Made by a program: the position numbers and the translations under genes. Under the pieces are notes generated by a model that saw nothing but the letters and a program-made list of their open reading frames with translations, ran no database searches and was not told the origin of the DNA. A stretch of DNA of 5,994 nucleotides from Butyrivibrio sp. (lineage in GTDB: Bacteria; Bacillota_A; Clostridia; Lachnospirales; Lachnospiraceae): the NCBI RefSeq assembly GCF_024699075.1, contig NZ_JAILQF010000211.1, forward strand, positions 1-5,994, given 5' to 3'. This document shows positions 4,508 to 5,994 of the stretch, one piece after another (positions within the stretch are counted from its first letter, which is position 1; each line of letters begins with the position of its first letter).

Positions 4508-5994
4508 ATGGCTGCTAAAGATGAAGTATTCGAAAAGAAAAAGACTTCTACATCAGAAACCAAGAAGGTTCCATTTTTCAAAACCGTATCCGGAATGTCG
4601 GGTATAACTTATATCTTCCTATTTATTGTATATTTAGTATCTATAGCAATAGTAACTACCCAGATGATGAATATAGCACATACATCTTCATCAACATCAA
4701 CTATGGCAGAAAATGTCATGGACAGCATGCGCGTGTTTGAAGTTGATATGCGTATTCTGGATAATGATGGTTTTGCTATGGCATCTATGTTCGATACTAT
4801 CAAGGAACTTGGACAGATTGAGACTAAGGTTCCTGAAATGGAAAATTGTATAACAGAAATGGACGCTGCTATAGTTACTATCGAAGAGACTTTCACCAAT
4901 ATGGCAGAAGGCGGAGGTGTATCACAAGAATCCGTAACTGCAGTAGACACCCTAAAAGAGAACTATGAAGGCTACCGTGAAGGTTATACAACCATTATAG
5001 AAGCTGCACAGGTTGATGATGTAAATACAATTCTTGGTGTAGTATACGGAGATGCTTCTACTCAGCTTGCAAATATGAAAGATCAACTAGTAATCCTTAA
5101 TGAGCAGGTTGTTGTAGCAAGAGAGACTCTGGCACAAGTCGTAGAAAGCAGCGCAAACTCTGCTGTCTTTATGGTTAACATAATGTTTGCCATCTACATA
5201 GCAGCCAGCATCTTCTCTATTGTATTCAACTACAGACTTGTAGGCCGTAAGGTTAAACAGATTGCCACCCAGATCAATGATATTATTTCCAATATCAGAA
5301 ATCATAAAGGTGACCTTACATCCAGAGTTACAGTTCCTACTTCCTCAGAACTTATATATATCAAGGATGGCTTTAACGGATTCATAGAATCATTACAGGG
5401 AATCCTTAGAAATGTAAAAGACAGTACAGCTACACTTACAGAATCTTCCAATAACATTACAGGTCAGGTTCAGCTTGCAAGCGATAATATCACAAATACA
5501 TCTGCAGCTCTTGAGGAGCTTTCAGCAAGTATGCAGAACGTATCAGATACAGCAGGCACTATCAACAGTAAGCTTGATGATGTCAAAAATGCTACAAGCA
5601 CTATTAACAATGGTATAGAAGATGGTACATCCAAGGCTCAGGAGATCAAGTCTGAAGCCATTGATATCAAGAATGATGCCCAGAGTAAGAAAGATAATAC
5701 CGGTTCCAGAATGGAAGAACTCTCAAGCGTTCTTGAAAATTCTGTAAAAGACAGTGAAAAGGTTGCTCAGATCAACGAGCTTACAAATGTTATCCTAGAT
5801 ATTGCATCCCAGACCAATCTCCTTGCGCTTAACGCTTCTATCGAAGCTGCAAGAGCAGGTGAAGCAGGTAAAGGTTTTGCAGTTGTTGCTGAAGAGATCA
5901 GCTCCCTTGCAGAAAACTCACGTCAGACAGCCGGCAATATCCAGAATATAAGTAATGAAGTTACTCAGGCAGTTAAGAGCCTTGCAGATAATGC
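4508..5994 (+). CDS. Methyl-accepting chemotaxis protein, C-terminus cut by window edge
   Basis: 495 codons are visible and the frame is open to the right edge. Seen: a Lys-rich cytoplasmic N-terminal tail of about 32 residues, TM1 (about 33-51), an extracellular helical sensor region of about 165 residues (52-217), and TM2 (about 219-240). A HAMP-like linker (about 241-298) follows, then the long cytoplasmic signalling helices. The conserved hairpin tip is unmistakable: [18 protein letters not shown], then [17 protein letters not shown] (residues 431-464). This tip binds CheA and CheW. Glu/Gln/Ala-rich stretches such as [12 protein letters not shown] (332-343) look like a methylation helix for CheR/CheB. 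The sensor is probably a four-helix-bundle type, but its ligand cannot be read. The remaining C-terminal helix should lie in the next 100 or so codons. A flagellar-type promoter candidate lies upstream. Confidence 0.95.
   Translation, partial: MAAKDEVFEKKKTSTSETKKVPFFKTVSGMSGITYIFLFIVYLVSIAIVTTQMMNIAHTSSSTSTMAENVMDSMRVFEVDMRILDNDGFAMASMFDTIKELGQIETKVPEMENCITEMDAAIVTIEETFTNMAEGGGVSQESVTAVDTLKENYEGYREGYTTIIEAAQVDDVNTILGVVYGDASTQLANMKDQLVILNEQVVVARETLAQVVESSANSAVFMVNIMFAIYIAASIFSIVFNYRLVGRKVKQIATQINDIISNIRNHKGDLTSRVTVPTSSELIYIKDGFNGFIESLQGILRNVKDSTATLTESSNNITGQVQLASDNITNTSAALEELSASMQNVSDTAGTINSKLDDVKNATSTINNGIEDGTSKAQEIKSEAIDIKNDAQSKKDNTGSRMEELSSVLENSVKDSEKVAQINELTNVILDIASQTNLLALNASIEAARAGEAGKGFAVVAEEISSLAENSRQTAGNIQNISNEVTQAVKSLADN

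Noticed and set aside
4609..5305. Two minus-strand open frames antisense to the chemotaxis receptor
   Set aside because: Low-complexity shadows of the receptor sequence; the plus-strand protein is unmistakable.
1..5994. CRISPR array, transposon, prophage, tRNA or rRNA
   Set aside because: No regularly spaced repeats, transposase or integrase motifs, cloverleaf or rRNA sequence could be seen.

Overview
The window is an AT-rich stretch of ordinary protein-coding bacterial DNA with strong Shine-Dalgarno sites, short intergenic gaps and rho-independent terminators. It suggests a low-GC, motile Firmicute. A 7TM-coupled c-di-GMP phosphodiesterase, a ThrH-type phosphatase, a methyl-accepting chemotaxis protein and a Gram-positive-style membrane fusion protein would fit a clostridial, Lachnospiraceae (Butyrivibrio-like) genome. 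That placement is inferred from protein flavour and composition, not from a marker gene.

Layout from left to right. Bases 1-1361 (minus) hold the N-terminal 453 residues of a HlyD/MacA-type membrane fusion protein, cut by the window edge. Bases 1362-1581 are a non-coding gap with a likely promoter for that gene, an inverted repeat placed like an operator, and a GC-rich terminator hairpin. Bases 1582-3522 (minus) encode a membrane protein with about seven TM helices, a degenerate GGDEF domain and an intact EAL domain. Bases 3523-3629 are a short divergent intergenic region with a good ribosome site for the gene on each side and a small CTGTTA repeat cluster. Bases 3630-4235 (plus) encode a ThrH homologue, followed by a terminator with a perfect 16-bp stem. 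Bases 4349-4507 are the leader of the next gene, with a flagellar-sigma-like promoter and two inverted repeats. Bases 4508-5994 (plus) encode the first 495 residues of a methyl-accepting chemotaxis protein, cut by the right edge.

How the genes may work together: each gene appears to be its own transcription unit here, apart from whatever lies beyond the edges. The phosphodiesterase and the chemotaxis receptor are both membrane sensors that could affect motility, one by lowering c-di-GMP and one by controlling CheA. ThrH is metabolic (phosphoserine/homoserine phosphate chemistry) and has no visible biosynthetic partner. The fusion protein probably works with an ABC transporter encoded beyond base 1. 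I saw no mobile element, CRISPR array, tRNA, rRNA or recognisable riboswitch, and no convincing new multi-gene system. The most interesting points are the regulatory repeats, the flagellar-type promoter candidate and the GGDEF domain that has lost its active site.
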